This document shows, one piece after another, positions 24,240 to 31,462 of a DNA stretch of 40,499 bases. How positions within the stretch are numbered: the stretch's first letter is position 1; each line of letters opens with the position of its first letter. The DNA is from a virus. Both the position numbers and the translations under genes were made by a program. Where the stretch lies: IMG/VR virus record IMGVR_UViG_3300037421_000060, positions 1 to 40,499 of that record, one strand, 5' to 3'. The notes below the pieces were generated by a model. That model did no database searches. It saw only the letters and a list, made by a program, of their open reading frames with translations, and was not told the DNA's origin.

Positions 24240-24808
24240 GCCGTTGCCCTCTTTACTGAATCAACCAAGGATTCCTGCGCCGCCAAAGCCCCCGTCCGAA
24301 ACCGCTTGGCAATCCGATCCCGCGCCGCCGCATTCAACTGCGCGCACTCAATCGCATTTTTCCCGACGTAACGGCTCGGCAAAACCAGTTCATACTCTTG
24401 CCGGATTAGGTCGTCGATTTCCTGCACCAAGGGAATGAGCGTCCGGCCCACGTCTTCCTTGGCGATAAATTGGCCCTTGCGTAATTCCAACTCGAATTGC
24501 TTTGAAGAAACCTCTAGTTCCATTTTGCGCTCGCGGAGTTGTTGAGCATTCGCCCCGGCAACCGCCCACTGAATATTGTTTTCAACGAAACGCTTCGTCT
24601 GCTCGAAATTGTAATGCCGCTTGTGATCCGGCAACGGCGCGCCGTCTTTGCGCAAAACGATCTTTAACGAGTTGTACGCAATGCCAAGCTTGCGCGCAAT
24701 GCGTATGGCGCTTTCACGTTCGGGTGCCTCCGGTGCCTGTGTAGCCTTTACCGGCCCCGCCGCGTCCTTGGCCCCTTCCTGCGCGTTTATAGCGGCAACG
24801 GTTGACAT
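24236..24808 (-). CDS. Terminase small subunit, Nu1-like
   Basis: A 190-aa protein. Residues about 30-65 hold a helix-turn-helix-like segment (ESAIRIARKLGIAYNSLKIV). The following helices are typical of the gpNu1 family: ERKMELEVSSKQFELELRKG, then KEDVGRTLIPLVQEIDDLI. It would bind the packaging site and load TerL. Located 3 genes before TerL. The N-terminal 30 residues look disordered. Confidence 0.7.
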   Translation of the reverse strand: MSTVAAINAQEGAKDAAGPVKATQAPEAPERESAIRIARKLGIAYNSLKIVLRKDGAPLPDHKRHYNFEQTKRFVENNIQWAVAGANAQQLRERKMELEVSSKQFELELRKGQFIAKEDVGRTLIPLVQEIDDLIRQEYELVLPSRYVGKNAIECAQLNAAARDRIAKRFRTGALAAQESLVDSVKRATA

Positions 24809-24941
24809 GATTTTGTGAGACTAGATTCCAATTTTGGCATTTGTAAAAGTCTTGAGGGCGCTTGCGCTTACCTATGAAAATAAAAAGTATAAATAGATGC
24901 CTTATAGGGGGGATATATAACGCATTGTATTATATTCTTGA
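24809..24941 (-). promoter_or_regulatory. Intergenic gap before the terminase genes
   Basis: This 133-base AT-rich gap (e.g. TATAAATAG, GGGGGGATATATAACGC on the plus strand) separates the nuclease gene from terS. It holds a GGCGCTTGC motif (24857-24865) and a GCATTTGT, both found again at 28698-28711. Promoter or packaging site (cos) are both possible here; the sequence does not allow a choice. Confidence 0.3.
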
Positions 24942-25394
24942 CTAGACCGTTATAGCCCGCTCCTTATATAAAACGTTGTGCTTAAGGTTTAGGTCTGCAT
25001 CGGACTCGTTAATTACTTGAGCTATTGGCCGTCTTGACCAATCAAGGCGCAGTATGCTTGGAATTGCAGTCAATAGGACACCTGATTTATTTCCGTGCTT
25101 GCTTTTGATCGACGCAGCGAGCCTTGCTGCCCGCTCGAAGTCTGCTAGGCCATAGACAGGAACGCCAAGGCGCTTATAGCGTTTGATCTGCCATGACTCG
25201 CTATTAAACTTCGGCGTTTGTGACCGCTTGCATTCGACTATGGCAACAATACCATCGCGCATTATATTTAAGATTGCAACGTCGAGTATGCCGACAGGCG
25301 TTCTAAACTCTAGCACGACGGGAAGATTGATAAGCCGCGCTTGGTGATAAAACTCGGCTTGAATATTCGCTTCGGTTTTAAGACGCCATTTCAT
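24942..25394 (-). CDS. PD-(D/E)XK nuclease, resolvase-like
   Basis: A 150-aa protein with the restriction-like nuclease layout: TEANIQAEF (E8) in helix 1, PVGILDVAIL with D38, VAIVECKRS with E54 and K56, then SWQIKRYKRLGVPVYGLA, in which Q69 and the GVPVYG strand match the motif after the catalytic core. This is a Holliday-junction-resolvase-like or VRR-NUC-like nuclease. It stands between the GroES-like gene and TerS, so it may resolve concatemers before packaging. The function is inferred; the motif is clear. Confidence 0.7.
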   Translation of the reverse strand: MKWRLKTEANIQAEFYHQARLINLPVVLEFRTPVGILDVAILNIMRDGIVAIVECKRSQTPKFNSESWQIKRYKRLGVPVYGLADFERAARLAASIKSKHGNKSGVLLTAIPSILRLDWSRRPIAQVINESDADLNLKHNVLYKERAITV

Positions 25395-25693
25395 ACAATT
25401 GGCAGCGCGTATAATTCGGCTGTTTCGTCTAGGATGGCAATAATATCATGCTCCTTGCAAAACGTGTATTTAAAACTTTCGTGGATAATGTCGGGCTTTG
25501 AGTAGTTAGGGATAAGCACAAGAGCGCCGTCGAAGGATAGGTCAACGTCTGAGCCAATGGCGATGACGCGGCCTTTGCAATGGTTGCGCGTTGCGGATTG
25601 TGGTATGATGATGCCGCCGTCGTTGCGTTCGTCGTCTGTGATATGCTGAACTAGCATGCGTTCGCGTGATGGCTTAATGGCAAGAGGATTCAT
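25391..25693 (-). CDS. GroES-like co-chaperonin
   Basis: A 100-aa protein with Cpn10 layout: IKPSRERMLVQHI at the N-terminus, the mobile loop region around DDERNDGGIIIPQSA, GRVIAIGSDVDLSFDGALVL as the barrel strands, and the C-terminal KEHDIIAIL, all at usual positions for GroES (about 97 aa). It should cap host GroEL and widen or change the folding cage, as T4 gp31 does. It ends with an ATGA overlap with the nuclease gene. A phage-borne GroES is uncommon and suggests a capsid or another protein that needs a special cage. Confidence 0.75.
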   Translation of the reverse strand: MNPLAIKPSRERMLVQHITDDERNDGGIIIPQSATRNHCKGRVIAIGSDVDLSFDGALVLIPNYSKPDIIHESFKYTFCKEHDIIAILDETAELYALPIV

Positions 25694-25926
25694 AGCGGAT
25701 TATCCCGAATGTATTCGATCAACGCTTGGCACTTCTTTATAATCTCATGAGTGAGAAGCATGATTTGGACGCCTGCATAAGTATCAACGTAAACCGATAA
25801 CGCGGCGCGGCGTTGTTTTATTTCGTCGTGTAGAAATGCAAGGGCTTTCATGGTTGGCGATCCTTTCAACGCCTCGATTGCTGAAAGGTAATCGCCGCCG
25901 CTTATTGGTTTAGCCTCGCGTTTCAT
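25690..25926 (-). CDS. Small helical protein, unknown function
   Basis: A 78-aa protein of four short helices (YLSAIEALKGSPTMKALAFL; LLTHEIIKKCQALIEYIRDN). Overlaps the GroES-like gene and the upstream gene by 4 bases each. No family recognised. Confidence 0.55.
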   Translation of the reverse strand: MKREAKPISGGDYLSAIEALKGSPTMKALAFLHDEIKQRRAALSVYVDTYAGVQIMLLTHEIIKKCQALIEYIRDNPL

Positions 25927-26501
25927 TCGGCGGATTTCTTTGCGGCTTCGGGAAGCGAGCCCGCTTGCAGTTGATTAACGAAATCAATAATTGGCCCGAA
26001 TTGAATTTTGAGCGCGGCAATTTGGTCGTCGTTGAGAGAGCCGGTAGTTACGCGCTGGGAGAATTTACGCCGCCATGCGATAAATTTGTTTACCAAAGAG
26101 GCCGGGCTTGTAAAATTCGCTTGCTTAGCGTTTTTGACATTATCGTTTTCCTCGTGGATTTTATGCGGGAAAATTTCAAGCGCGAGCATACCGGCGCGAG
26201 TTGTGTTTTCAAGCGGGGTGTTTTCGCCCTTCGATGCAAGGCGCATCCAATTTGTTGCCGTCGAATAACCCAAATGCTTTGAATAAACCGTGTCGAAGTA
26301 TTCGGCCCACTTGAGCTTTTTGCCTGACTTTTTGAGGTTTAGTTTTTCCTCAATAAGCAGGCGTCCGCATTCGGTTGCCTCGTCGATTGAGAGCCGCGCG
26401 CGGGCTTTTGTGTCGTTGGCATTAGCAAGCGCGGATTGCGCGAGCGAAATAATTTTGTCATGCCGGGCAATTTGGTCGAGCTGTTGAATTTCCGTTGTCA
26501 T
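25923..26501 (-). CDS. DUF3102-like protein
   Basis: A 192-aa protein. The helix ARLSIDEATECGRLLIEEKL, then KKLKWAEYFDTVYSKHLGYS, TATNWMRLAS, matches the aa..~G..L.~.K....~.W..w~......s..tA...m pattern of DUF3102 and related phage proteins. These are often near ParB-like or regulatory genes, and their function is not established. The C-terminal half is a second helical domain. It overlaps the HTH gene by 44 bases. Confidence 0.55.
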   Translation of the reverse strand: MTTEIQQLDQIARHDKIISLAQSALANANDTKARARLSIDEATECGRLLIEEKLNLKKSGKKLKWAEYFDTVYSKHLGYSTATNWMRLASKGENTPLENTTRAGMLALEIFPHKIHEENDNVKNAKQANFTSPASLVNKFIAWRRKFSQRVTTGSLNDDQIAALKIQFGPIIDFVNQLQAGSLPEAAKKSAE

Positions 26502-26865
26502 GTTTTTTATGCCAAGCTTGGCTTAGCTTTTTCTTGGTTTCTTTTGATCTTTGGTGGATGCCGTAAACGTTAAAGGTCGTCGTGAAGTCGTTTGATATTT
26601 TATGCACTGCGCTTCTGCCGTAGCCAAAAGCTTTTGCTATGTCGTCGAGGGTCATTCCTTCTATAATTTCCGGGTTTATCGCATGGCAAATTACCATTGT
26701 GCGCAGGCCGATGAGATGAGTTTTTTTGCCCTCAATCTGCCAAGCTAAAATTCGGGATAATGCGGAGACATATTCTTCGATTGAATGGCTAGACGAGGAT
26801 TCTTCCTCTTGGTTTTCAAGAATTGTGCGCGGGGTCGAGTAGTCTATTTGCTCGGTCAGGCGCAT
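26458..26865 (-). CDS. HTH DNA-binding regulator
   Basis: A 135-aa protein with one clear helix-turn-helix at about residues 68-92 (GMTLDDIAKAFGYGRSAVHK), of the sigma-70 region 4/MarR-like sequence type, followed by a basic tail. A helical N-terminal region (EEYVSALSRILAWQIEGKKT) may dimerise. Being second in the minus-strand run and next to the divergent region, it is a candidate activator or repressor of late transcription. The start overlaps the stop of the preceding gene by one base (TAATG). Confidence 0.6.
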   Translation of the reverse strand: MRLTEQIDYSTPRTILENQEEESSSSHSIEEYVSALSRILAWQIEGKKTHLIGLRTMVICHAINPEIIEGMTLDDIAKAFGYGRSAVHKISNDFTTTFNVYGIHQRSKETKKKLSQAWHKKHDNGNSTARPNCPA

Positions 26866-27053
26866 TATTGGAAAGCAATATTAAGCCAGCGGCTATCTAC
26901 ATAGCGTTGATAAATCACGGCGTATTCAAGCCAGCGCGTTTGATTGTCGATTTGCACCGGCCACCACAAAAATTTGCGGAGGTGACGAGTCGTCCCATTA
27001 ATAGGCTCTACGCGATTCCATTTCATAAGCGGCGCGCTTTTGTTAGAGGACAC
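26865..27053 (-). CDS. Small protein of unknown function, first of the minus-strand run
   Basis: A 62-aa ORF; an inner ATG at 27026 gives 53 aa (MKWNRVEPINGT). It is rich in Trp, Tyr and Arg (FLWWPVQIDNQTRWLEY; AVIYQRYVDSRWLNIAF), a pattern I associate with small phage proteins of unknown role. The TAATG overlap with the next gene supports it being real. Which ATG is used is uncertain. Confidence 0.5.
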   Translation of the reverse strand: MSSNKSAPLMKWNRVEPINGTTRHLRKFLWWPVQIDNQTRWLEYAVIYQRYVDSRWLNIAFQ

Positions 27054-27153
27054 AAAAAGCTTATAGCAAGTCCGCAGTTGCCGCGCGCGTTAGATTTGTA
27101 ACAAGGCGGGAAAATTGCTTGCCAATGAATACCGCGTTTGATCTTTTGCCGAT
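27054..27153. promoter_or_regulatory. Divergent regulatory region between the two gene runs
   Basis: The two long operons face away from each other across about 100 bases. On the minus strand TGCTATAAGC offers a -10-like TATAAG. On the plus strand TTGCCG...TAACAA is a weak pair (spacer 15). No strong dyad is seen. A divergent control region is a sound inference from layout, but individual promoter elements are not secure. Confidence 0.4.
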
Positions 27154-27378
27154 ATGCCCGGCGCGCTTTCCGTTTTCGTGATCTACTTTAACCCCTCGGA
27201 TTTTCCGGGGCTCTATGTTATGCGTGAGCAGAAGATTTTAGGCGGCAAGATTTACGCCGCCGGGTTCGCGCGCACGGCAAAAACGCTTGACGAAATCCGT
27301 GCGCGAGTTCCTAAAGGCTTAACTAGGCTTGACCGCGCGCCGGGTGACGATCCGGTAATTGTCGAAGTTTGGGTCTAA
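27154..27378 (+). CDS. Small conserved phage protein, unknown
   Basis: A 74-aa protein. YFNPSDFPGLYVMREQ near the start and a C-terminal DDPVIVEVWV fit a short phage protein family of the form vY.nPsDyPg.fv.R...dDpvIvE.W, which I recognise by pattern and for which no role is known. It is the first gene of the plus-strand run. Confidence 0.6.
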   Translation: MPGALSVFVIYFNPSDFPGLYVMREQKILGGKIYAAGFARTAKTLDEIRARVPKGLTRLDRAPGDDPVIVEVWV

Positions 27379-27383
27379 TCTTT

Positions 27384-27620
27384 ATGGAAACAAAACAGTT
27401 TATGGGAGGCAACCCGCCCGAATGGATGTTAAAGGCGATCCACGCCGCCGAATTGGTCGCGCCTGACGGCTCAAAGTTTGTCATGATTCATTTAATTCCT
27501 GCCGCTGATAATTCAAAGGAGGTCGCGTTGTCACTCATGGGCTCCGGCCTAAGCCGGGCGGAAGCGGCTCATAGCGTTATTTTAATGGGCCGTGCGCTTG
27601 AGAGCTTGACCAATGAATGA
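27384..27620 (+). CDS. Small protein, unknown
   Basis: A 78-aa protein, starting at ATG 27384 (METKQFMGGNPPEWMLKA). Two helical parts surround a beta strand (SKFVMIHLIPA). Its stop overlaps the next start by 8 bases. No family recognised. Confidence 0.5.
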   Translation: METKQFMGGNPPEWMLKAIHAAELVAPDGSKFVMIHLIPAADNSKEVALSLMGSGLSRAEAAHSVILMGRALESLTNE

Positions 27621-27927
27621 GCGCGAAACAGCCGAGAAAGTGCAGGATATGCGCCATAAACTAGTTGCAATGGATTATGCTCTTGATTTTGTGCGGTTAT
27701 ATTTGCGCGTTGACCCTAAAATTAAAAATGCCGACGTAATTTCTATAGTTGCAGCGTTTGGAACTGCCCTTGATAAAATCGACAAGGACAAGGCCGAGCT
27801 GCTCGCTGCGCTCAAGGACGCCAAGGCCATGCTTGATAAGCTCGGCAATTTTGAGGGGATGCAGGCGGTTGGAAAAACAACGCGCTACACCCGCATTTGC
27901 AAAGCGATCAAAAAACACGAAACTTAA
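27613..27927 (+). CDS. Small helical protein, unknown
   Basis: A 104-aa, highly helical, Lys/Asp/Ala-rich protein (KIDKDKAELLAALKDAKAML). It could form a coiled coil. It overlaps the 78-aa gene by 8 bases. No family recognised. Confidence 0.5.
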   Translation: MNERETAEKVQDMRHKLVAMDYALDFVRLYLRVDPKIKNADVISIVAAFGTALDKIDKDKAELLAALKDAKAMLDKLGNFEGMQAVGKTTRYTRICKAIKKHET

Positions 27928-27931
27928 ACCC

Positions 27932-28081
27932 ATGAAATCCCCTTACTCAATTTCGCTTTTGCGCGGTATGGTTCGCCTATCAATACAAACTAAAAAGCTT
28001 TGGCTGTTGCCGCTTTTGCTAATTCTGTGGCTCGCCGGGCCGGTTATTTCTGCCTGCGCCGGGAAACGCGATGCAAGCTAA
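27932..28081 (+). CDS. Tiny membrane-anchored protein
   Basis: A 49-aa ORF from ATG 27932, four bases after the preceding stop. A basic N-terminus is followed by one hydrophobic helix (LWLLPLLLILWLAGPVIS) and a short ACAGKRDAS tail. The LAGPVISAC sequence resembles a lipobox only loosely. Its stop overlaps the next ORF by 11 bases. Plausible but not certain. Confidence 0.45.
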   Translation: MKSPYSISLLRGMVRLSIQTKKLWLLPLLLILWLAGPVISACAGKRDAS

Positions 28082-28322
28082 ACGTTGGGCCGCATTAATG
28101 GCCGATGATGCCTTGACCCTCACGCCGGAGGAAATCGCCCTAGGCTGGCATTTCTGCGTTGAATTTGACGGGTTGCTAATCGGCCCCGGCTGGCCGGAGC
28201 GCGCTTGTTGCTCTGTCGATAGCGTGATCCCATGCCCGCCGCTATCCGAAGAGGAAAAGCGTATTGTTGAAAAGACCCGCTCGGCCTTTGCGAGCGATCT
28301 TGATAAATACTTTTTGCAATAG
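28071..28322 (+). CDS. Small conserved phage protein, unknown
   Basis: An 83-aa protein, or 74 aa from ATG 28098. The central pattern LTPEEIALGWHFCVEFDGLL, then IGPGWPE, with a Cys pair (CC) and CPP, fits a small phage protein family seen in accessory regions; possibly metal-binding through H and C. No known function. Confidence 0.55.
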   Translation: MQAKRWAALMADDALTLTPEEIALGWHFCVEFDGLLIGPGWPERACCSVDSVIPCPPLSEEEKRIVEKTRSAFASDLDKYFLQ

Positions 28323-28398
28323 CCCTAGGGAAAATCCCCGGCGCGCTTGGGTAGTTTTGCGCGTTGATGACCGGCGCATTTTTTATTTGTTTTTAGCC

Positions 28399-28539
28399 AT
28401 GCAAAAACCTCCTCGCAAATCCACGCGCTATAAATTCGAAGCTGAAGTCATTAGGGATGGTAAAAAGCTCATTCGAAGATTCCAAACGCTTGAGCAATTC
28501 AAGCGGTTTATAAGCTCAGGGCTCGACATGGTAAAATAA
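28399..28539 (+). CDS. Tiny basic protein
   Basis: A 46-aa protein from ATG 28399 (MQKPPRKSTRYKFEAEVIRD). It is basic and could be a small beta-sheet RNA- or DNA-binding protein. The frame is open further upstream, but the ATG after TTAGCC is preferred. A 314-base control region follows. Confidence 0.4.
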   Translation: MQKPPRKSTRYKFEAEVIRDGKKLIRRFQTLEQFKRFISSGLDMVK

Positions 28540-28631
28540 TAGTTGACGCGCGCGGCTCGCTTTATACTTTCTGCTTTAAGTAATCGTTGCGCTTTCTGCA
28601 TATTGGGCAGGGCAAAACGTAAGGCGCTTGT

Positions 28632-28674
28632 GGCCGGGGTGCTGTAAGTACCATCCCGGCCCCTCTTGCTTTTC
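28632..28674 (+). terminator. Rho-independent terminator
   Basis: GGCCGGGG (28632-28639) pairs with TCCCGGCC (28654-28661) in a stem of about 10 bp with TG/CA extension, and CCTCTTGCTTTTCT follows. It would end transcripts of the first small-gene block and separate it from the block beginning at 28854. Confidence 0.65.
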
Positions 28675-28802
28675 TAGGGCTTAAACCCTATAAAAAAGGC
28701 GCTTGCATTTGTTAATAACTTCGGGATAACTGCATTTGCAAGTAGGTAATTACCCCATTTGCATCGGCCCGGCCAAGTCGGGAGGAAGAGAGAGATTTGC
28801 TA

Positions 28803-28829
28803 TTGCCTTCCTTGCCTTCCTTGCCTTCC
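28803..28829 (+). repeat. 9-bp tandem repeat TTGCCTTCC x3
   Basis: Three perfect copies at 28803-28811, 28812-28820 and 28821-28829, 25 bases before the ATG of the ribbon-helix-helix gene. Possible operator for that protein, or simple slippage. Confidence 0.85.
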
Positions 28830-28853
28830 TAACTGCAAAGATTTTTGCCGACT

Positions 28854-29054
28854 ATGCCTCATTTGCCGAACGAAAACGCGGACTCACAAAATGAGCCGGT
28901 TACTTACCTTCATATTAAAAAAGTTGCCGCGCGCGACAAAGCCAAATGGATGCATGCTGCTGACCGCGCGAAAACTTCATTCAATCCTTGGGTGATTGAC
29001 GCGCTCAATTACGCCGCCGAGAATATGCCGATAAAAAAATATGGCTCAGAATAA
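28854..29054 (+). CDS. Ribbon-helix-helix-like protein
   Basis: A 66-aa protein from ATG 28854 (a TTG at 28845 is possible). VTYLHIKKVAARDKAKWMHA, then FNPWVIDALNYAAE, fits a beta strand followed by two helices, as in Arc/MetJ-type DNA-binding proteins. It may control the region just upstream, which contains short repeats. Overlaps the next gene by 14 bases. Confidence 0.5.
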   Translation: MPHLPNENADSQNEPVTYLHIKKVAARDKAKWMHAADRAKTSFNPWVIDALNYAAENMPIKKYGSE

Positions 29055-30216
29055 TTATAACGGCTCCGGCTTCGATCCTTGGCAAAGTTCAAGCTTCGCC
29101 CCGGTGCAGAAATTCCCGCCGATCCTTGCGCGCACCGCGCATGCCGAGGCCCGTAGGGAAATCTTCGAAGAGACTTTAAAGAGGGAGCTGCCTAAAATTG
29201 AGGCGCAGCTTGAGGCCATTTTAAATCCGCAGCCCAAAACAATCGAATCGCCAAAACAAGAAAGCAAACCGATGCAAGACGCCCTGAAGGTAAAGTCCTT
29301 TGATGACATTAAAATTGATGCCTTGGGGCGACATAGAAAAAACGGTGATAAGCGGCATAATTGGACGGGTGCCGATGCCGAGAAAATGGCCGAGGTTGCG
29401 GCCCAAAAAATGTTCAAGCAGAATTTGAGGTTGCCGGATAAAAACGAAAAGGGCGAATATGAAACCAGCCCAAGCCTGACGAGGTGGCTGCTACCGATTT
29501 TTATCGCCGCGCAAAATGAATGCGTGGCAGTCGAGCGCAGGAAGCGCCTGACAAGCTTTGTCCATCTTGACGTGAGGGGATTGCTCGAAAGCACGCAACG
29601 GCACTTGGCTTTGCTCGCAGCCGCGAAGGAATTGCCTGCCGTGGTCGCTCCAATCAACGGCGCGCGCGCCCCGGAGCCGGTTAAGCCGCCGGAGCCGCCG
29701 CCGGGTGAGGCAAAGGCGGCACTCGAAAATTTCGCCAACGACGAGGCTTTATTGCGCGCGTTCATTGCCCGGTTTGGCAGGCGCGAGGCCGAGCACTCCC
29801 CGCAACTGCAAGAGGCTATTGACCTAAATAAAGAGCTGCTAGCCGAGAACGATCTTTTAAACAAGCGCCTTGACCAATTTGAGCAACGCCTTTCCGCCTT
29901 CGAAAAGAATGGTCGCCGGGAGGAAGCGCAGCTCAAGGCGAAACTAAAAACCGTGGCGATCCTTGGGCTTTATCCCGATCAAGTGCGCGATATTGAGCAA
30001 AAGACCAAGGAGGCGAAATTGGAAATCGACTTGCGCTTCATTGATACGCGCAAGACCTCGCCGCATGACTTGCACACCGATTATTGCATGACGACGCGGC
30101 AAACCCTTAACGATTGGGCCGATTATGTCCGGCGCTCAGTCAAGCCGGGGCAGTATCTCTTGGGGGCTGGGTCGCCGTCCGCAATGATGAATCAACTATT
30201 CGCTTGGTTTCAATAA
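29041..30216 (+). CDS. Coiled-coil protein with C-terminal Rossmann-like (DUF2325-like) domain
   Basis: A 391-aa protein. The N-terminus is disordered and charged, a helical region spans about 100-180, a Pro-rich linker (PVKPPEPPPGEAK) follows, then a coiled coil (about 265-310), and a 90-residue C-terminal domain. That domain begins with the strand LKTVAILGLYPDQVRDIEQK, has IDLRFID and ends with GQYLLGAGSPSAMMNQLF. The VGG-like beta-alpha-beta ends resemble DUF2325-type domains, also fused to coiled coils in other phages. Function unknown; it may act in replication or host control. It is the largest gene of this region. Confidence 0.55.
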   Translation: MAQNNYNGSGFDPWQSSSFAPVQKFPPILARTAHAEARREIFEETLKRELPKIEAQLEAILNPQPKTIESPKQESKPMQDALKVKSFDDIKIDALGRHRKNGDKRHNWTGADAEKMAEVAAQKMFKQNLRLPDKNEKGEYETSPSLTRWLLPIFIAAQNECVAVERRKRLTSFVHLDVRGLLESTQRHLALLAAAKELPAVVAPINGARAPEPVKPPEPPPGEAKAALENFANDEALLRAFIARFGRREAEHSPQLQEAIDLNKELLAENDLLNKRLDQFEQRLSAFEKNGRREEAQLKAKLKTVAILGLYPDQVRDIEQKTKEAKLEIDLRFIDTRKTSPHDLHTDYCMTTRQTLNDWADYVRRSVKPGQYLLGAGSPSAMMNQLFAWFQ

Positions 30217-30405
30217 ATGATCCAGTCCGCAATCACCCTCTTGCTTGCGCTCGCCTTGTTTATAGGCGTCTGCCTTGTCTGCGTCCCTTTTTGGGTCGTC
30301 GGTCTCGTCCTGCAATATATTGGGTTGCGTCTTATCCTCGTCGCGGACGCCGTGCATTATCTCATTCAACCCGCCAAGCAGAAACCGCCGGAGCCCAAGC
30401 CATGA
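30217..30405 (+). CDS. Small membrane protein
   Basis: A 62-aa protein with hydrophobic segments at about 4-26 and 27-48 (ITLLLALALFIGVCLVCVPF; FWVVGLVLQYIGLRLILVAD) and a Pro/Lys tail. It begins directly after the preceding stop. It overlaps the next membrane protein gene by ATGA, so the two may act together. Confidence 0.6.
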   Translation: MIQSAITLLLALALFIGVCLVCVPFWVVGLVLQYIGLRLILVADAVHYLIQPAKQKPPEPKP

Positions 30406-30797
30406 AATCCTTTTGCCGCCGCGCTTGGGCGCAACCAATTTTTCGCCTTACCATCCTCGCACTATTTGCCGGACTGGTCGCCGTTTTTAATTTAGTTACG
30501 CGCTGGCCGGTCCACCATATTGCTTCGGCTTATGCCGTTTGGGTTCAATGGGCGTGCATCGGCGCGCAATGGGTTTTTATCTTCCGGCAATATCGGGAGC
30601 GCAAAGCGTTTAAATGCGACGTGGCAAATTGTGATTTTTGGCTGGCCCAAATGGATGCCGCCGCGACGGATTATCACGCGGCCGGGAGTAATTTCGATAC
30701 TCCCGCGATGACGCTAGCCGAGGCGCGTTTTGAATTGGCCAAGCACAGGCTGATTTCCGAGCATGAGCGTATTAAAACCCTATATAAAATCAAATAA
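30402..30797 (+). CDS. Membrane protein with cytoplasmic helical tail
   Basis: A 131-aa protein from ATG 30402 (ATGA overlap). Two transmembrane helices (FRLTILALFAGLVAVFNLV; ASAYAVWVQWACIGAQWVFI) are followed by a charged helical domain (ALAEARFELAKHRLISEH-like end). With the preceding small membrane protein it could be a superinfection-exclusion or envelope protein; this is speculation. Confidence 0.55.
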   Translation: MKSFCRRAWAQPIFRLTILALFAGLVAVFNLVTRWPVHHIASAYAVWVQWACIGAQWVFIFRQYRERKAFKCDVANCDFWLAQMDAAATDYHAAGSNFDTPAMTLAEARFELAKHRLISEHERIKTLYKIK

Positions 30798-30798
30798 T

Positions 30799-31053
30799 AT
30801 GAGGGGCCTTCCTGAAATTAAAGACCTATACGCCTTTATTGTCGTTGATAAAGACAATACTGAAGGCGTTCCCGGCATATTGGTTAGCCTGCCGCCTGAA
30901 TTTCCGGCCTTTCCGTCGCCTATGACCTGTTATCAAGACAAAGCCCTAAAGCGGTTGCGTGAGCAAGCCGTGGAACTTGCCAAATCAACCGGCCACAAAA
31001 TCACGCTATACAAATTCAGCAACCGCGAAAAGATTGAGGAATTTAACCCGTAA
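30799..31053 (+). CDS. Small protein, unknown
   Basis: An 84-aa alpha/beta protein from ATG 30799 (MRGLPEIKDLYAFIVVDKDN). It has beta strands followed by a helix (ALKRLREQAVELAKSTGHKI). It follows the membrane gene by one base. No family recognised. Confidence 0.5.
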   Translation: MRGLPEIKDLYAFIVVDKDNTEGVPGILVSLPPEFPAFPSPMTCYQDKALKRLREQAVELAKSTGHKITLYKFSNREKIEEFNP

Positions 31054-31056
31054 TTT

Positions 31057-31458
31057 ATGCTCGCTACATTAAAACAAATCGTCCGTAAAACGCAGCGCAT
31101 TCTTGCGCCTTTGCCGATAGTAAACGTCCGTTGGGATTCCGAGTCGTCTGCTTGGGTTTCGGTTCATTCAAATAATGCCGAGCGCATTATTGAAACCCTG
31201 CGGACTCCTTGTTATCTAGTCGGGGTCAAATTCCAAACGGCGCAAGTGTCCAAGTCTTTAGGTTGCGGCGCTTATTCAACTCTTATTGTCGGGCTCGCCA
31301 CTGGTGGCCTTTCTTATCGTATTCCCGGCGAGGTCAAGGACTCTGTGCCGTGCAATTTTGGGTTCAAGGACGGGAAATTCCGCGCGAATAATTCCGTTAT
31401 TAATGCCGCGCGCGTCCTACGTCTATCCGCTGACCGCTTCGCAACTATCTACCCTTGA
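31057..31458 (+). CDS. Small basic protein, unknown
   Basis: A 133-aa protein, basic, with beta strands (IVNVRWDSESSAWVSVHSNN) and a Gly/Tyr segment (GAYSTLIVGLATGGLSYRIP). Starts three bases after the previous stop. No family recognised. Confidence 0.5.
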   Translation: MLATLKQIVRKTQRILAPLPIVNVRWDSESSAWVSVHSNNAERIIETLRTPCYLVGVKFQTAQVSKSLGCGAYSTLIVGLATGGLSYRIPGEVKDSVPCNFGFKDGKFRANNSVINAARVLRLSADRFATIYP

Positions 31459-31462
31459 TTTA

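Larger units (their letters stand above)
28540..28853 (+). promoter_or_regulatory. Intergenic control region with terminator and short repeats
   Basis: No gene. Contents in order: TTGACG (28543-28548) and TATACT (28563-28568), a promoter-like pair with too short a spacer (14); a terminator (28632-28674); a small TAGGG/CCCTA hairpin (28675-28690); three CATTTG repeats at 28706, 28733 and 28756, spaced 27 and 23; and three tandem 9-bp TTGCCTTCC units (28803-28829) just before the ribbon-helix-helix gene. It may be an operator, a promoter or an origin. Confidence 0.5.

Noticed and set aside
28543-28568. TTGACG...TATACT as a sigma-70 promoter
   Set aside because: The spacer of 14 bases is too short for a normal promoter. 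It is kept only as a remark within the region.
28759-28995. Small ORF with CLPCLPC repeats
   Set aside because: The repeats come from the 9-bp DNA repeat; the frame overlaps the RHH gene and breaks off without any domain.
29055-29936. Minus-strand ORF of 293 codons opposite the coiled-coil/Rossmann gene
   Set aside because: Ser/Cys-rich shadow translation typical of the complement of a charged coiled coil; orientation disagrees with the operon.
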